Positions 5,704 through 6,632 of a DNA stretch of 6,632 nt are shown one piece after another (the stretch's first letter is position 1; each line of letters starts with the position of its first letter). Below the pieces are notes generated by a model. That model did no database searches. It had not been told where the DNA came from and saw only the letters and a list, made by a program, of their open reading frames with translations. This stretch comes from Flavobacteria bacterium RIFCSPLOWO2_12_FULL_31_7 (GTDB lineage Bacteria; Bacteroidota; Bacteroidia; Flavobacteriales; Flavobacteriaceae). A program made the translations under genes and the position numbers. Location: contig MGWJ01000060.1 in the NCBI GenBank assembly GCA_001800945.1, positions 1-6,632 on the forward strand, written 5' to 3'.

Positions 5704-6632
5704 ATGCAAGAAAATAATACCAGCATCGACATAAGCGCCATTAATGAAAAAATTGAAAGAGAAAGCGCTTTTATAGATTTATTGACTTCCGAATTAAGCA
5801 AAGTCATTGTGGGTCAAAAATCCATGATTGAACGTTTATTGATTGGTTTATTAGGTCAAGGTCACGTTTTGTTAGAAGGAATGCCTGGTTTAGCCAAAAC
5901 CTTAGTGATTAATACACTTTCTAAAGCGGTTCACGGAAGTTTTCACAGAATTCAATTTACACCAGATTTGTTACCAGCGGATGTTGTTGGAACGATGGTG
6001 TACAACTTCAAAGAAAATGAATTCACTGTAAAAAAAGGACCAATTTTCGCCAATTTTGTTTTAGCAGATGAGATTAACAGAGCGCCAGCCAAAGTGCAAT
6101 CGGCGTTGTTAGAAGCAATGCAAGAAAAACAAGTTACCATTGGTGAAACTACATATAAATTAGATAATCCGTTTTTAGTTTTAGCGACACAAAATCCAGT
6201 GGAGCAGGAGGGAACGTATCCGTTACCTGAAGCGCAAGTCGACCGATTTATGCTAAAAACTATTGTCGATTATCCGAAAATGGAAGAAGAACAACTAATT
6301 ATTCGTAACAGTTTAAAAGAAAGTGCTGCAACAATCAATCCTGTAGTAAGTATTGCTCAAATCATCAAAGCACAAGAAATTGTAAAAGAAGTGTACATGG
6401 ATGAGAAAATCGAAAAATATATTTTAGATATTGTTTTCGCCACGCGTTATCCAGAAAAATACCGATTAGAAAGTTTAAAACCTTTAATTAGTTTTGGAGC
6501 TTCGCCTCGTGGAAGTATCAATTTAGCGTTAGCCGCGAAATGTTACGCCTTCATCAAACGCAGAGGTTATGTAATTCCAGAAGACGTTCGCGCCGTAGTT
6601 CACGATGTGTTGCGTCACAGAATCGGAATTAC
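5704..6632 (+). CDS. MoxR-family AAA+ ATPase, 3' end outside window
   Basis: MoxR ATPases are cytosolic AAA+ chaperone-like proteins that work with von Willebrand A-domain partners on metal insertion or complex assembly. The window holds 309 codons, open to the edge. Visible in order are the N-terminal helix and VIVGQ (34-38), the Walker A GMPGLAKT (59-66), the MoxR insert region FTPDLLPADVVGT (85-97), the Walker B FVLADEINRAP (118-128), sensor 1 ATQNP (161-165), the EAQVDRF arginine segment (176-182) and the lid with sensor 2 SPRG (267-270, R269). All ATPase residues are intact, so it should be active. The family is usually about 320-335 residues, so only a short C-terminal piece is missing. 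In Bacteroidota this gene normally heads an operon with a DUF58 protein and batA-batE; that is inference, since the next gene lies beyond the window. ATG 5704 is chosen because the preceding bases are an A-rich leader. Confidence 0.94.
   Translation, partial: MQENNTSIDISAINEKIERESAFIDLLTSELSKVIVGQKSMIERLLIGLLGQGHVLLEGMPGLAKTLVINTLSKAVHGSFHRIQFTPDLLPADVVGTMVYNFKENEFTVKKGPIFANFVLADEINRAPAKVQSALLEAMQEKQVTIGETTYKLDNPFLVLATQNPVEQEGTYPLPEAQVDRFMLKTIVDYPKMEEEQLIIRNSLKESAATINPVVSIAQIIKAQEIVKEVYMDEKIEKYILDIVFATRYPEKYRLESLKPLISFGASPRGSINLALAAKCYAFIKRRGYVIPEDVRAVVHDVLRHRIGI

Noticed and set aside
5952..6140. Minus-strand open frame of 62 codons
   Set aside because: It is antisense to the MoxR Walker B region, which is clearly coding on the plus strand.

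Overview
The window reads as chromosome from a flavobacterium (Bacteroidota, family Flavobacteriaceae, Flavobacterium-like). The support is a low G+C content, A-rich leaders without Shine-Dalgarno sequences, two copies of the Bacteroidota -7 promoter motif TAnnTTTG, a large secreted beta-propeller protein typical of type IX secretion cargo, and a MoxR ATPase of the flavobacterial type. The species cannot be named from the sequence alone.

Layout. Positions 1-2507 (minus) hold the N-terminal 835 residues of a secreted BNR/Asp-box beta-propeller protein whose C-terminus lies outside the window. A short divergent promoter region follows. Then comes a plus-strand SCO1/SenC thiol-copper protein (about 2616-3293). 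It converges on a minus-strand AlbA_2/Schlafen-type protein of unknown role (3392-4522). Upstream of that, on the same strand, is a YdhF-like aldo/keto reductase (4667-5536). A 167-base divergent spacer leads to a plus-strand MoxR AAA+ ATPase (from 5704) that runs off the right edge.

The most distinctive non-coding signal is a pair of near-identical, long imperfect palindromes (3308-3384 and 4558-4637). They lie in the same orientation in the gaps on either side of the AlbA_2 gene. They look like copies of a dispersed REP/MITE-type element rather than ordinary terminators, because no T-tract follows either stem.

The five genes do not form one pathway. They are an envelope/secreted protein, a cytochrome-oxidase-assembly or thiol-redox protein, an unknown AlbA_2 protein, a soluble oxidoreductase, and a chaperone-like ATPase that in this phylum usually heads the bat (aerotolerance) operon. 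I see no defence island, CRISPR array, tRNA, rRNA, integrase or transposase gene, and no convincing undescribed multi-gene system.
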